Part shown: one piece after another, positions 1 to 6,672 of the stretch | Position numbering within the stretch: position 1 is the first letter of the stretch | Layout of the letters: each line of letters opens with the position of its first letter | Assembly: GCA_049509675.1 (NCBI GenBank) | Contig: JBEKZQ010000156.1 | Coordinates: 1-16,603 of the forward strand | DNA: 16,603 nucleotides | Reading direction: 5' to 3' | Source: JBEKZQ01 sp049509675 | GTDB lineage: Bacteria > Planctomycetota > Planctomycetia > Pirellulales > Thermoguttaceae | Position numbers and translations under genes: made by a program | Notes under the pieces: model-generated | What the model was told of the DNA's origin: nothing | What the model saw: the letters and a program-made list of their open reading frames with translations, nothing else | Databases searched by the model: none

Positions 1-63
1 CAGGCTTACGCTCCGCAGCAAGGCGGAGTCCACGTGGCACCTCAGACTGGCCCGGCAGGCGAG

Positions 64-90
64 GGCCTCTTCTTCCCGCGAAGAAGGGCC
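64..90 (-). other. Strong hairpin downstream of the transposase; candidate structured RNA
   Basis: GGCC-T-CTTCTTC (64-75) pairs with GAAGAAG-GGCC (80-90), giving 11 base pairs, one bulged T and a 4 nt loop. A weaker stem, AAGGG (134-138) with CCCTT (150-154), lies between this hairpin and the transposase stop. There is no T-tract on the minus-strand 3' side, so it is not a standard intrinsic terminator. In IS1111-group elements the bridge RNA is encoded downstream of the transposase, so this flank is a possible location for it. Guide loops could not be assigned with confidence. Confidence 0.4.
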
Positions 91-180
91 GATGCAACCA
101 TTCCTCCTAACGTGTTCCTTGTTTTCGTTTTCCAAGGGTTTCCGGGAGCCCCTTCTGTCGAGCCTGAGCGGAGGTCCGGC

Positions 181-1263
181 CTAACCCGCCTGGCCGACCA
201 GCTTCCTCCGCGGTGGACCACCCACCACATAGCCTTCGTTGTTCTTCACCATGTGCCAAATGATCGTCGCCAGTCGGCGCATCACCGCCACGCGGGCGAT
301 CTTCGCCCCGCGCCGCCTCTTGATCCGGCCGTACCAGGCCCTCATCCAGGCGTCTCGCCGCAGAACATGCAGCACCAACTGGCCCAGGATGAAGCGCGCC
401 ATCATGCTGCCTTGTTTGGTGATCGAGCCCAACCGATCGGTCACCTCGCCTGAATTCCGGCATCCGGGAGCCAGGCCCCAGTAGTTCGCCAGGCTGCCCG
501 GCCGGGCAAAACGCTCGATCGAGCCGATCCGCGCGGCCAAGGCCAGGCTGCTGTAGGCCCCGCAACCGGGAATCGAGGCGACCACCGCGGCCGTCTTGTG
601 CGCGGTCTGCCGCTTGCGAATGGCGTCGTCGAGCGTCTTGGTCTGCTCATCCCACGCCTTCCACTGGGCCAAAAGCAGGTCCATCTCCAAGCGATCCACA
701 GCCGCCAACGTCACGGCCGCCAACCATTGCTTCCCCTTCACCGTGTCCAACCCCTTGGTCGGACACTCCTGCTCGATGTTATGCTTGCGCAACAGGTGCT
801 TGATGCGGTTGATCGTCCGCGTGCGGAGTTGTCCCAGGCGATAACGCAGCACGGTGAGCTGCCGGTCCGCGGCGTCCTGCTCCGTCGGCCACTCCACATG
901 CCGGACGCCCTGCACGCGCTTGCCTGACAACAGCCGCTCTCGATTGACCCACAGCAGCTCCGCCAGAGCGCTGGCGTCTCGACGGTCGGTCTTCTGCTTC
1001 GATCGTTTTTCGGGCTGGACGAGGATCACCTCCCGGCAACCGTACTCGCGAAGCAGCCGAACCAGCCAGTAGTTGAAGCCGCAGACCTCCAGGATTGCGA
1101 CGAACCCCCCCTCCGGTCCAGCACGACGCCGGTACTCCTCGAAAAACGCCCGCACCCGATCCCACTTGGTGCTTATCTGCCGCTTGACGGTCACGTCGCC
1201 GGCCTCGTTCCGATCTTCCACGGTCAACTGCTTGCGGTGTTGGTCGATTGCAAGGTACAACAT
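181..1263 (-). CDS. IS110-family transposase (DEDD recombinase)
   Basis: This 360-residue recombinase is predicted to move the element by the RNA-guided DEDD/serine mechanism known for IS110 enzymes. The N-terminal RuvC-like DEDD domain shows D7 (in LAIDQH), E59 (in AILEV) and D93/D96 (in KTDRRD). The C-terminal Tnp_20 half carries SIPGCGAYSSLAL, YWGLAPG and a GS motif near residue 286 (KQGSMMARF) that should supply the catalytic serine. Length and domain order are normal for the family, and no frameshift is seen, so it may be active. The ATG at 1263 is chosen because AGGAGG lies just upstream and the protein then begins at the first strand before D7. An in-frame GTG at 1302 would add 13 residues but lies inside a hairpin. 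The gene is read in the same direction as the M16 peptidase gene upstream, so read-through transcription is possible. Confidence 0.95.
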   Translation of the reverse strand: MLYLAIDQHRKQLTVEDRNEAGDVTVKRQISTKWDRVRAFFEEYRRRAGPEGGFVAILEVCGFNYWLVRLLREYGCREVILVQPEKRSKQKTDRRDASALAELLWVNRERLLSGKRVQGVRHVEWPTEQDAADRQLTVLRYRLGQLRTRTINRIKHLLRKHNIEQECPTKGLDTVKGKQWLAAVTLAAVDRLEMDLLLAQWKAWDEQTKTLDDAIRKRQTAHKTAAVVASIPGCGAYSSLALAARIGSIERFARPGSLANYWGLAPGCRNSGEVTDRLGSITKQGSMMARFILGQLVLHVLRRDAWMRAWYGRIKRRRGAKIARVAVMRRLATIIWHMVKNNEGYVVGGPPRRKLVGQAG

Positions 1264-1266
1264 ACT

Positions 1267-1334
1267 CGGTCCTCCTGTTTGTGGTTTTGATGAGTAGAAC
1301 ACCTACTACATCGTATATACCACCAGGAGGACCG
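1267..1334 (-). promoter_or_regulatory. Long hairpin enclosing the transposase ribosome binding site
   Basis: CGGTCCTCCTG (1267-1277) and CAGGAGGACCG (1324-1334) are perfect 11 bp inverted repeats. Inside them GTGG (1281-1284) pairs with CCAC (1320-1323), and GATG-AGTAG (1289-1297) pairs with CTACT-A-CATC (1303-1312) with one bulged base and a 5 nt loop. In the minus-strand transcript the 3' arm contains the AGGAGG that serves the ATG at 1263. A full-length transcript would therefore hide the ribosome binding site. A TATATA at 1314-1319, read on the minus strand, could be the -10 of an internal promoter whose transcript would lack the 5' arm. The pairing is seen directly; the regulatory role is inferred from protection hairpins known at the ends of other insertion sequences. 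Confidence 0.65.
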
Positions 1335-1348
1335 CTCTTTCATAGAAT

Positions 1349-1509
1349 CAGGCTTGCCCGTGCCTTCCCTGCCGGTTCTTGCAGCGATGAGCCGCCAGGA
1401 GCGTGTCCGCGCGCTGCTCGCCGAACACGGAATCCATTAGTACGGCGGGAACAGCGATGCTTGGCCGCAAGAGCCGTTCGGCAAGAGCACGGGCAAGGCG
1501 CGTGGCACC
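1349..1509. repeat. MITE-like repeat with inverted ends, copy 1 (left end truncated)
   Basis: The left end, CAGGCTTGCCCGTGC (1349-1363), is inverted relative to the right end, AGCACGGGCAAGGCG...GTGGCACC (1486-1509). Copy 2 at 6496-6650 has the same ends and a similar length (155 against 161 bp). It also shares the internal landmarks CGGTTCTTG (1373-1381 and 6529-6537), TCCGCGCG and GCCGCAAGAG (1464-1473 and 6606-6615), in the same order. The outer TGGTGCCA expected at the left end is missing and is replaced by insertion sequence DNA. No convincing gene lies inside. Confidence 0.65.
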
Positions 1510-1545
1510 CAAACCTTGCTACGCACCGCCCGTGGCACCCTGCGG

Positions 1546-4215
1546 CTAACGCTTGCCGGTCGCGGCGGGCGCGGATGTCACCAGCACGTGGTGTTGGAAA
1601 TACTTGCGGGCCACGGCGATCACCTCGTCCAGGCTCACGGCCTCGATCCGCCGGTCGAACGTCTTCTCGTAGTCGTAGCCCAGTCCGTACAGTTCGTCCA
1701 GGGCGGCCTGCCGGGCCTGGGCGGCAATGGTCGTGTTCTCCTGGGCGTGCAGGGCGACGATTTGCCGGATGGCGGTGCCGTACTCGTCCTTGGGGACCTT
1801 GCCCTCCTTGGCCCGTTGGATGTTCCGCTCGATCCGCCCGACCACCTCGTCGACCTTGTCGGGCCGCGTCTGCGCCAGGATGGCAAAATACCCCGGCACC
1901 GGGCCGGTCATCTGGAAGGCATGCACGTAATACACCAGTCCTTCGCCGCGGAGCTCGTTGTGCAGCCAGCCGCCCGGGTAGCCGTAGCCGGCCATGATCG
2001 TCTCCAGCACGGTCATGGCGGCGTACTCCCGCTTCTGGAAGATGCTCTCGCAAGGGTACCCGAGCATGACCATGCCCGTCTCCTTGGAAGTCTCTTTGTG
2101 ACGTGCGATCGATTTGGGCAGGGCGTTGTCGCGGCCGAAATCGATCGGCTTGAAACCGGCCGCCGCCGGCAGGCGGCCAAAATGCTTTTCGACCAGCGCC
2201 ACGGCCTCGTCGGGCGCGATGTCGCCGAAGACGGTGACCACCATGTTCTGCGGGACGAACCAGCGGGCGTGATAATGCCGCAGATCCTCGACCGTAAGCC
2301 GCTGGACGCTTTCCGCCTTTCCCTCGGCCACGACATGATAGGGCGTGCCGGCGGGCAGGGCGTCGCTGAAGGTCTCGGCGATCTCGGCTTGCGGCTCGGC
2401 CGACCGCTCGGCGATCGCCCCCAGGGCAAGCTTCTGCACCTTTTCATATTCCTCGGCCGGGAATGCGGGCCGGGTGAAACAGTCGGCAAAAAGTGCCGCT
2501 GCCTGCGGAAAATCCTCGCGGAGCGTGGTGGCGCTGCCATACACGGTGAAACGGCCGGCCGACATCGACAGCTCCCCGCCCACCGAGTCGAACCAGCGGG
2601 CGATCTCGGCCGCCGAACGTTCGGCGGCCCCCTTGTCGAGCATGGCGGCGACCAGCGCGGCGCGGCCGGCGGTGGCTTCCGCGTCGGCCAGCGCGCCGCA
2701 GAGCGCGAAGGCCTGCACGTTCACCAAGGGCAGATTCGCGTGCCGCTTCATCAGCACCCGCAGCCCATTGGCCAGGCGGACCGAGCGGATTTCGCCCGAC
2801 GCGGCTGAGGCGGTTTCCCCGGCCGCCTTGGGCCCTCCGCCGGGCGGCGCAATGATCACGCGATTGGTCCGCTCGGGCAGGAAGTACCGCCGCGCCGCCG
2901 CGCGGATCTCCTCGGCCGTGACCTTCTGAATGTTCTTCACATATTCTTCGTCGAAGAGCGGGTCGTCGGCCGCCAGGCAGCTATGGCCGAGACTTTCCGC
3001 CGCCTGCTGCACGGTCTGGCGCTGGAAGATCAACTCGGCCGCCTTCTGTTTCTTGGCCTTGGCCAGTTCGGCGGGCGCGACCAACTCGTCGCGAAGGCGG
3101 TAGACTTCCCGCACCATGGCCTCGGCGGCCTGCTTCCAGGTGGCGGGCTGGCTGCTGGCCGAGAGCACGAAATATCCGTGGACGAAGTGCGGCGTTTCGC
3201 TGGTCGCGCTCACGGAGAGGACGAGTTGCTGCTCGTACTTCAGCCGCCGCACCAGCCGCGAGCTTTCCCCTTCGCCCAGGATGAAGGCCGCCAGGTCCAG
3301 CGCATAGAGGTCCGGATGGGAGAGTTTCACCGTCGGCCAGGCGATGGCCAGATCGTAGGTGGGACCTTCCATCTCGCGGACCGACTCGCGCGGCGAGATC
3401 TGCTCCGGCTCGTCGGGCAGGGCCACGTACGTTTCCCGGCCGCGGGGAGTACCCGACCACTGCCGCGCCACCTGCCGCAGCACCTCCGCCGTCTTGACGT
3501 CGCCCACGACCACAAAAACCTGGTTGTTGGGCACGTAACGCTCGTGATAAAAATCGATGATCGCCTGGTTCGTGGTGCGGTCGAGCACTTCCAGGTAGCC
3601 GATCACCGGATGCCGCGCCGGGCTGACGCTATAGACGGTCTCGCTCAACATCTTCCACAGCACGCGGCTGCGGTCCACTTCGCCGTCGGCCAGCTCGCGC
3701 CGCACCACCTTCAACTCCCGGGCGAACTCCTCCGGCGCGAAGGTGACGTGCTGCATCGAGTCGGCCAGAAGCTCGATGGCCATCATCGTGTTCCTGGCCG
3801 GGCAATCGATGAAGAAGGTGGTCATGTCGGTCGAGGTGTAGGCGTTGGTGGCCCCCCCGAAGGTCTCGATGATCTGCCGGATCTCCTTCTCGGAGCGCTT
3901 GCTGGTCGTGCCGCCGGCCACCACGTGTTCCAGCACGTGGCTCAGTCCGGCGCCCAGGTAATGCGCTTCGTAGGCGCTGCCGGTGTTTTTCACGTAGCAG
4001 CGGACCGTGGCCACCGGCGCCACGTGGTTCTCTTGCACGATCACGGTCAAGCCGTTGTCGAGCGTGGCCAGAGTGACCGCATCGGGCAGAGCGCGGACGC
4101 TCGTGTACTGCGGCGTTTGCGGCCCGGCCGGCGCCGCGGCGGGTTTCTCGGCCGCCCAGGCGGGCCCAACGAGGAACAGCACGGCGACAAGGTAAGCAGG
4201 TGTCGAGGTTTTCAT
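1546..4215 (-). CDS. Secreted M16-family zinc peptidase, two-module
   Basis: This 889-residue metallopeptidase is predicted to be exported and to degrade peptides outside the cytoplasm. Residues 1-22 form a signal peptide, with likely cleavage after GPAWA. The first M16 module holds the inverted zinc motif HVLEH at 93-97 (LSHVLEH). E174, in VVRRELADGE, lies 77 residues after the second histidine, the spacing of the third zinc ligand in this family. After a linker near residue 470 a second M16 module starts at GEIRSVRLANGLRV. It has no HxxEH, as is normal for the structural half of a fused enzyme. The ATG at 4215 is chosen because it starts the signal peptide directly; an upstream in-frame start would add 24 non-hydrophobic residues. 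No strong Shine-Dalgarno sequence is seen. The gene ends 37 bp from the repeat at 1349-1509. The substrate cannot be inferred. Confidence 0.93.
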   Translation of the reverse strand: MKTSTPAYLVAVLFLVGPAWAAEKPAAAPAGPQTPQYTSVRALPDAVTLATLDNGLTVIVQENHVAPVATVRCYVKNTGSAYEAHYLGAGLSHVLEHVVAGGTTSKRSEKEIRQIIETFGGATNAYTSTDMTTFFIDCPARNTMMAIELLADSMQHVTFAPEEFARELKVVRRELADGEVDRSRVLWKMLSETVYSVSPARHPVIGYLEVLDRTTNQAIIDFYHERYVPNNQVFVVVGDVKTAEVLRQVARQWSGTPRGRETYVALPDEPEQISPRESVREMEGPTYDLAIAWPTVKLSHPDLYALDLAAFILGEGESSRLVRRLKYEQQLVLSVSATSETPHFVHGYFVLSASSQPATWKQAAEAMVREVYRLRDELVAPAELAKAKKQKAAELIFQRQTVQQAAESLGHSCLAADDPLFDEEYVKNIQKVTAEEIRAAARRYFLPERTNRVIIAPPGGGPKAAGETASAASGEIRSVRLANGLRVLMKRHANLPLVNVQAFALCGALADAEATAGRAALVAAMLDKGAAERSAAEIARWFDSVGGELSMSAGRFTVYGSATTLREDFPQAAALFADCFTRPAFPAEEYEKVQKLALGAIAERSAEPQAEIAETFSDALPAGTPYHVVAEGKAESVQRLTVEDLRHYHARWFVPQNMVVTVFGDIAPDEAVALVEKHFGRLPAAAGFKPIDFGRDNALPKSIARHKETSKETGMVMLGYPCESIFQKREYAAMTVLETIMAGYGYPGGWLHNELRGEGLVYYVHAFQMTGPVPGYFAILAQTRPDKVDEVVGRIERNIQRAKEGKVPKDEYGTAIRQIVALHAQENTTIAAQARQAALDELYGLGYDYEKTFDRRIEAVSLDEVIAVARKYFQHHVLVTSAPAATGKR

Positions 4216-4390
4216 GGTATTTTCTCGGGAAGAATGGGATGCCGGCGCGGGGGCCATGGCGCCGCGATGAGTTGAACTATACAGCACCGACTAGCAACGG
4301 CACAAGGGACCGAAAAGGGGCAGAAAAAGAGCAACTATTTGGAGACTGTCGCGACAAACTGGGTTCGGCGTCGTCTCAACGAGGAAACGA

Positions 4391-4537
4391 ATCACGAAAA
4401 CCCGAAAGGACGAAAGTCCCGAAAAACACAAGGAGAGGACAAGAAGATGATGGTCAGGAAGATCAACAAGACCCTAATTTTCCTGTCCACCCATATTCTT
4501 GTCGACCCGCCCCACAATCGCTTCGTGTTTTCGTGAT
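4391..4537. repeat. Intergenic inverted-repeat element with 11 bp ends
   Basis: The ends ATCACGAAAAC and GTTTTCGTGAT are exact inverted repeats that enclose 125 bp. The interior is less GC-rich than the neighbouring genes and contains a further imperfect stem at 4455-4485. The wording CACGAAAA...GGACGAAAG resembles intergenic repeats I associate with environmental planctomycete genomes, but only one copy is present here. Its function is unknown. Confidence 0.45.
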
Positions 4538-4626
4538 CCACCCGGCTTGTGTTTCGTGCCCCCTGTCGCGAGCCCCCGTCAGCAGTGCCACCTGGCGAGT
4601 GGCATGCCGCTTTTCGCGCTTTTCGC

Positions 4627-4656
4627 TTGACAACACGCCGCATCTCCTGTTACCTT
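4627..4656 (+). promoter_or_regulatory. Candidate sigma-70-type promoter for the reductase-cytochrome pair
   Basis: TTGACA at 4627-4632 is a perfect -35 match. TACCTT at 4651-4656 is a weak -10 (3 of 6 positions) at 18 bp spacing. The start codon at 4747 would leave a leader of roughly 85 nt. Planctomycete promoter rules are poorly known, so this is only a candidate. Confidence 0.3.
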
Positions 4657-4746
4657 GCAGGCATTGCCAATTGAGTTCTGCCCGCCATTAGTTCCCATTC
4701 CCGCTCGGCCAGTCGAGCTATTCCGCAAAACACAAGGAGTCGTAGT

Positions 4747-5817
4747 ATGGCTAACCGCAAAGTCACGCGTCGAGATTTTGTTCGCGACGGAGCACTCACG
4801 GCTGCCGGCGTCGCCGTCGGCCTGACTGCCACGTACACGGTCCATGCCGGCAACCCGGACAAGGCCGATACGAGCAAGATCATCAATTACAATGCCGACA
4901 TGGAGTACCGCCGCTGCGGCAAGACGAACATGATGGTTTCGGCCGTCTGCCTGGGCGGCCATTGGAAGCGGATCGACGTGGTCGTGCCGGAGCGCTCCGA
5001 TTTCGACCGCAACCGCTACGACGTGGTCACGCGCTGCATGGAGCGGGGAGTCAACTACATCGACGCATGCGTGGGCGAGGAGGTGCGTGCCTACAGCAAG
5101 GCGCTGAAAGGCCGCCGCGACAAGATGTATCTGGGCTACTCGTTCTGCGAGAGCGAGGTCCGAAACGGCAGCTTCCGCACCCTGGGAAAGCTCAAGGAGA
5201 GTTTCGACCACGGACTGAAGGAGGCCGCATTGGAGTACGTCGACCTGTGGCGCATTACCTGCCTGGAGCAGAGCGGCCAGCACGACGAAGCCACCATCGA
5301 GAACCTGGCGCAGGCCCTGGATTGGGCCAAGAAGAGCGGCCGCGCCCGCTTCACCGGCATCTCCTCCCACGACCGCCCGCACATCAAGAAACTGATCGAA
5401 AAATATCCCCGGCAACTCGAAGTGATCTGTACGCCGTACACCGCCAACACCAAGATCGTCAGCGACGAGAGCGGCCTGTGGGCGGCGATGAAGAAGCTCG
5501 ACGTGGGCTGGTTCGGCATCAAGCCCTTCGCCAGCAATTCGCTGTTCAAGGGCAACAGCAAGCCGGGCAACCCGCACGAAAAAGAAGACAACACGCTCGC
5601 CCGGCTGGCCATTCGCTACGTCCTCTGCAATCCGGCGATCACGGCCCCCATCCCCGGGCTGATTACCATTGAGCAGGTCGACAACGTGGCCCGGGCGGTC
5701 AAAGAGCGGCGCAAGTTGGACGGCAAGGAGTCGGCCCAACTGCAACAGGCCATGGACCGGGCCTGGGCCAGCCTGCCGGCCCATTATCAGTGGCTGAAAG
5801 ACTGGGAGTACGTCTGA
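4747..5817 (+). CDS. Tat-exported aldo/keto reductase-like protein with a degenerate active site
   Basis: This 356-residue protein begins with a Tat signal: TRRDFV at residues 7-12, then the hydrophobic stretch ALTAAGVAVGL. It is therefore predicted to be folded before export to the periplasm. The rest follows the aldo/keto reductase barrel: MEYRRCGKTNMMVSAVCLGG (52-71), NYIDA (103-107), KALKGRRDK (118-126), YVDLWRI (164-170) and a C-terminal PIPGL loop. Of the usual Asp-Tyr-Lys-His tetrad only D106 is kept. The tyrosine region reads ACVGEEV, the lysine position holds about S132, and the histidine position is T171. Normal reductase chemistry is therefore doubtful. The start is well supported by AAGGAG (4734-4739) 7 nt upstream. 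A tetrahaem cytochrome gene follows after 44 bp, suggesting a two-gene operon and possibly electron transfer. Family membership is firm; the reaction is unknown. Confidence 0.9.
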   Translation: MANRKVTRRDFVRDGALTAAGVAVGLTATYTVHAGNPDKADTSKIINYNADMEYRRCGKTNMMVSAVCLGGHWKRIDVVVPERSDFDRNRYDVVTRCMERGVNYIDACVGEEVRAYSKALKGRRDKMYLGYSFCESEVRNGSFRTLGKLKESFDHGLKEAALEYVDLWRITCLEQSGQHDEATIENLAQALDWAKKSGRARFTGISSHDRPHIKKLIEKYPRQLEVICTPYTANTKIVSDESGLWAAMKKLDVGWFGIKPFASNSLFKGNSKPGNPHEKEDNTLARLAIRYVLCNPAITAPIPGLITIEQVDNVARAVKERRKLDGKESAQLQQAMDRAWASLPAHYQWLKDWEYV

Positions 5818-5861
5818 GCAGGGGAACAGGTGAAAAGTTGAGCAGGGGAGCGGGAGAGCAG

Positions 5862-6467
5862 ATGACGAACCGTTTTCGCCGCTGCCTTGTGGGCATGCTG
5901 GGCGTTTTGTTGACGTTGCTGGTGGCCGGATTGATTGCGGCCGAGAAAGATCGCCAAAGGCCGGCCGGGCCGCCGCCGCTGGAAGTCGATGACGATGCGC
6001 CCTTGCTGGGCGGCGGCGCGCCGCCGGGGAAAGAACCGGCTGGAGCGGCGAAAGGGATGGCCGACAACAGCGCTTGCCACGTTTGCCATACGAACTTTCA
6101 ACAGGAGTCGTTGGCCTTTTGCCACGCCAAGGCGAAGATCGGCTGCGTGAAATGTCACGGCCAGTCGTTGGCGCATCGCAACGACGAGGCCAACATCACC
6201 GCCCCGGACATCATGTATGCGGCCGGCCGCGTCGACGCGCTGTGCCAAACGTGCCACGACGGGCACGACGTGCCGGCGGCCAAGATCATTGCCCGCTGGC
6301 AACAGTGCTGCCCGGCCAAGACCGACGCGAAGAAGATCGTCTGCACCGATTGTCACGGAGAGCACCGGCTGGCCGTGCGCACGGTGCGTTGGGACAAGGA
6401 AACGCGGAAGCTATTGAGTCACAAGACGGAAGACCCGGCAAGGAGGCCCGGCGACGGCGCTAAATAG
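5862..6467 (+). CDS. Tetrahaem c-type cytochrome
   Basis: This 201-residue protein has an N-terminal hydrophobic segment at about 9-27 (LVGMLGVLLTLLVAGLIAA). That segment could be a signal peptide or a membrane anchor and places the rest in the periplasm. A proline/glycine-rich linker follows. Four CxxCH haem c sites are visible: CHVCH (72-76), CVKCH (95-99), CQTCH (128-132) and CTDCH (161-165). Extra histidines such as H88, H105, H135 and H168 could serve as distal ligands. Spacing and size fit small cytochrome c3/c7-like electron carriers. The ATG at 5862 is chosen because the hydrophobic segment follows closely and GGGAG lies 5 nt upstream; an earlier in-frame start at 5790 would overlap the reductase gene. 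The likely role is passing electrons to or from a periplasmic partner, with the adjacent reductase-like protein an obvious candidate. Confidence 0.9.
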   Translation: MTNRFRRCLVGMLGVLLTLLVAGLIAAEKDRQRPAGPPPLEVDDDAPLLGGGAPPGKEPAGAAKGMADNSACHVCHTNFQQESLAFCHAKAKIGCVKCHGQSLAHRNDEANITAPDIMYAAGRVDALCQTCHDGHDVPAAKIIARWQQCCPAKTDAKKIVCTDCHGEHRLAVRTVRWDKETRKLLSHKTEDPARRPGDGAK

Positions 6468-6495
6468 CCGTCTGCCAGCCCGCTGAATCGCGCGC

Positions 6496-6650
6496 TGGTG
6501 CCACTGGCTTGCCAGTGCGCGTCTCTTTCGGTTCTTGTGGCACCGAACTGCCATAAGGGCCTCCGCGCGGCTTGGCGCGCAGGCGAACCGCTGTTACCGC
6601 GCCTTGCCGCAAGAGGTGCCCCCGAAAGCACGGGCAAGCCTGTGGCACCA
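6496..6650. repeat. MITE-like repeat with 24 bp inverted ends, copy 2
   Basis: TGGTGCCACTGGCTTGCCAG at the left and the complement of GGGCAAGCCTGTGGCACCA at the right form an imperfect inverted repeat of about 24 bp with two mismatches (6496-6519 and 6627-6650). The copy at 1349-1509 shares the ends, the length and three internal landmarks. It fills the space between the convergent cytochrome and Wzz genes. No T-tract terminator is evident, although the paired ends could act as a two-way stop. GCGC-like bases flank both sides, too short to call a target duplication. Confidence 0.65.
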
Positions 6651-6672
6651 GGCGCATAAGTAATGCGGCAAG

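Larger units (their letters stand above)
1..1348 (-). mobile_element. IS110/IS1111-type insertion sequence, boundaries inferred
   Basis: The element is recognised from its transposase gene, which has the DEDD plus C-terminal serine architecture of the IS110 family. The non-coding flank downstream of the transposase (1-180) is rich in hairpins, and the upstream flank (1264-1348) holds a long hairpin over the ribosome binding site. The right boundary is placed just before CAGGCTT at 1349, because the sequence beyond it matches a dispersed repeat that also occurs at 6496-6650. CAGGCTT also begins at position 1, so the element may span almost exactly 1-1348. The left edge could equally lie outside the window or somewhat inside it. 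Family members are usually about 1.2-1.6 kb, which fits. No terminal inverted repeats are visible, as expected for this family. Confidence 0.6.
4216..4746. other. 530 bp intergenic region with repeat-like sequence, no supported gene
   Basis: This divergent spacer separates the M16 peptidase and reductase genes. It holds an inverted repeat of ATCACGAAAAC (4391-4401) and GTTTTCGTGAT (4527-4537). Inside that is a second pair, CAGGAAGAT (4455-4463) and ATTTTCCTG (4477-4485), matching at 8 of 9 positions. A small palindrome, TGCCAC/GTGGCA (4586-4604), follows. AAAACACAAGGAG occurs at 4423-4435 and again at 4727-4739, where the second copy contains the ribosome binding site of the reductase gene. 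Short open frames here look like by-products of the repeats. Confidence 0.6.

Noticed and set aside
64..90. Intrinsic terminator for the transposase
   Set aside because: The stem is strong but no T-run follows on the minus strand.
2983..4275. Open frames antisense to the M16 peptidase gene, including one of 430 codons
   Set aside because: They shadow the M16 peptidase gene and show no motif, signal peptide or ribosome binding site.
4447..4536. 29-codon frame (MMVRKINKTLIFL...) with an upstream AAGGAG
   Set aside because: It lies wholly within the inverted-repeat element at 4391-4537 and uses its arm for the end of the frame; it looks like a translation of the repeat rather than a gene.
4579..5784. 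Long open frame antisense to the reductase gene
   Set aside because: It is the mirror of a strongly supported gene in GC-rich DNA, has no recognisable motif, and arises from codon bias on the real strand.
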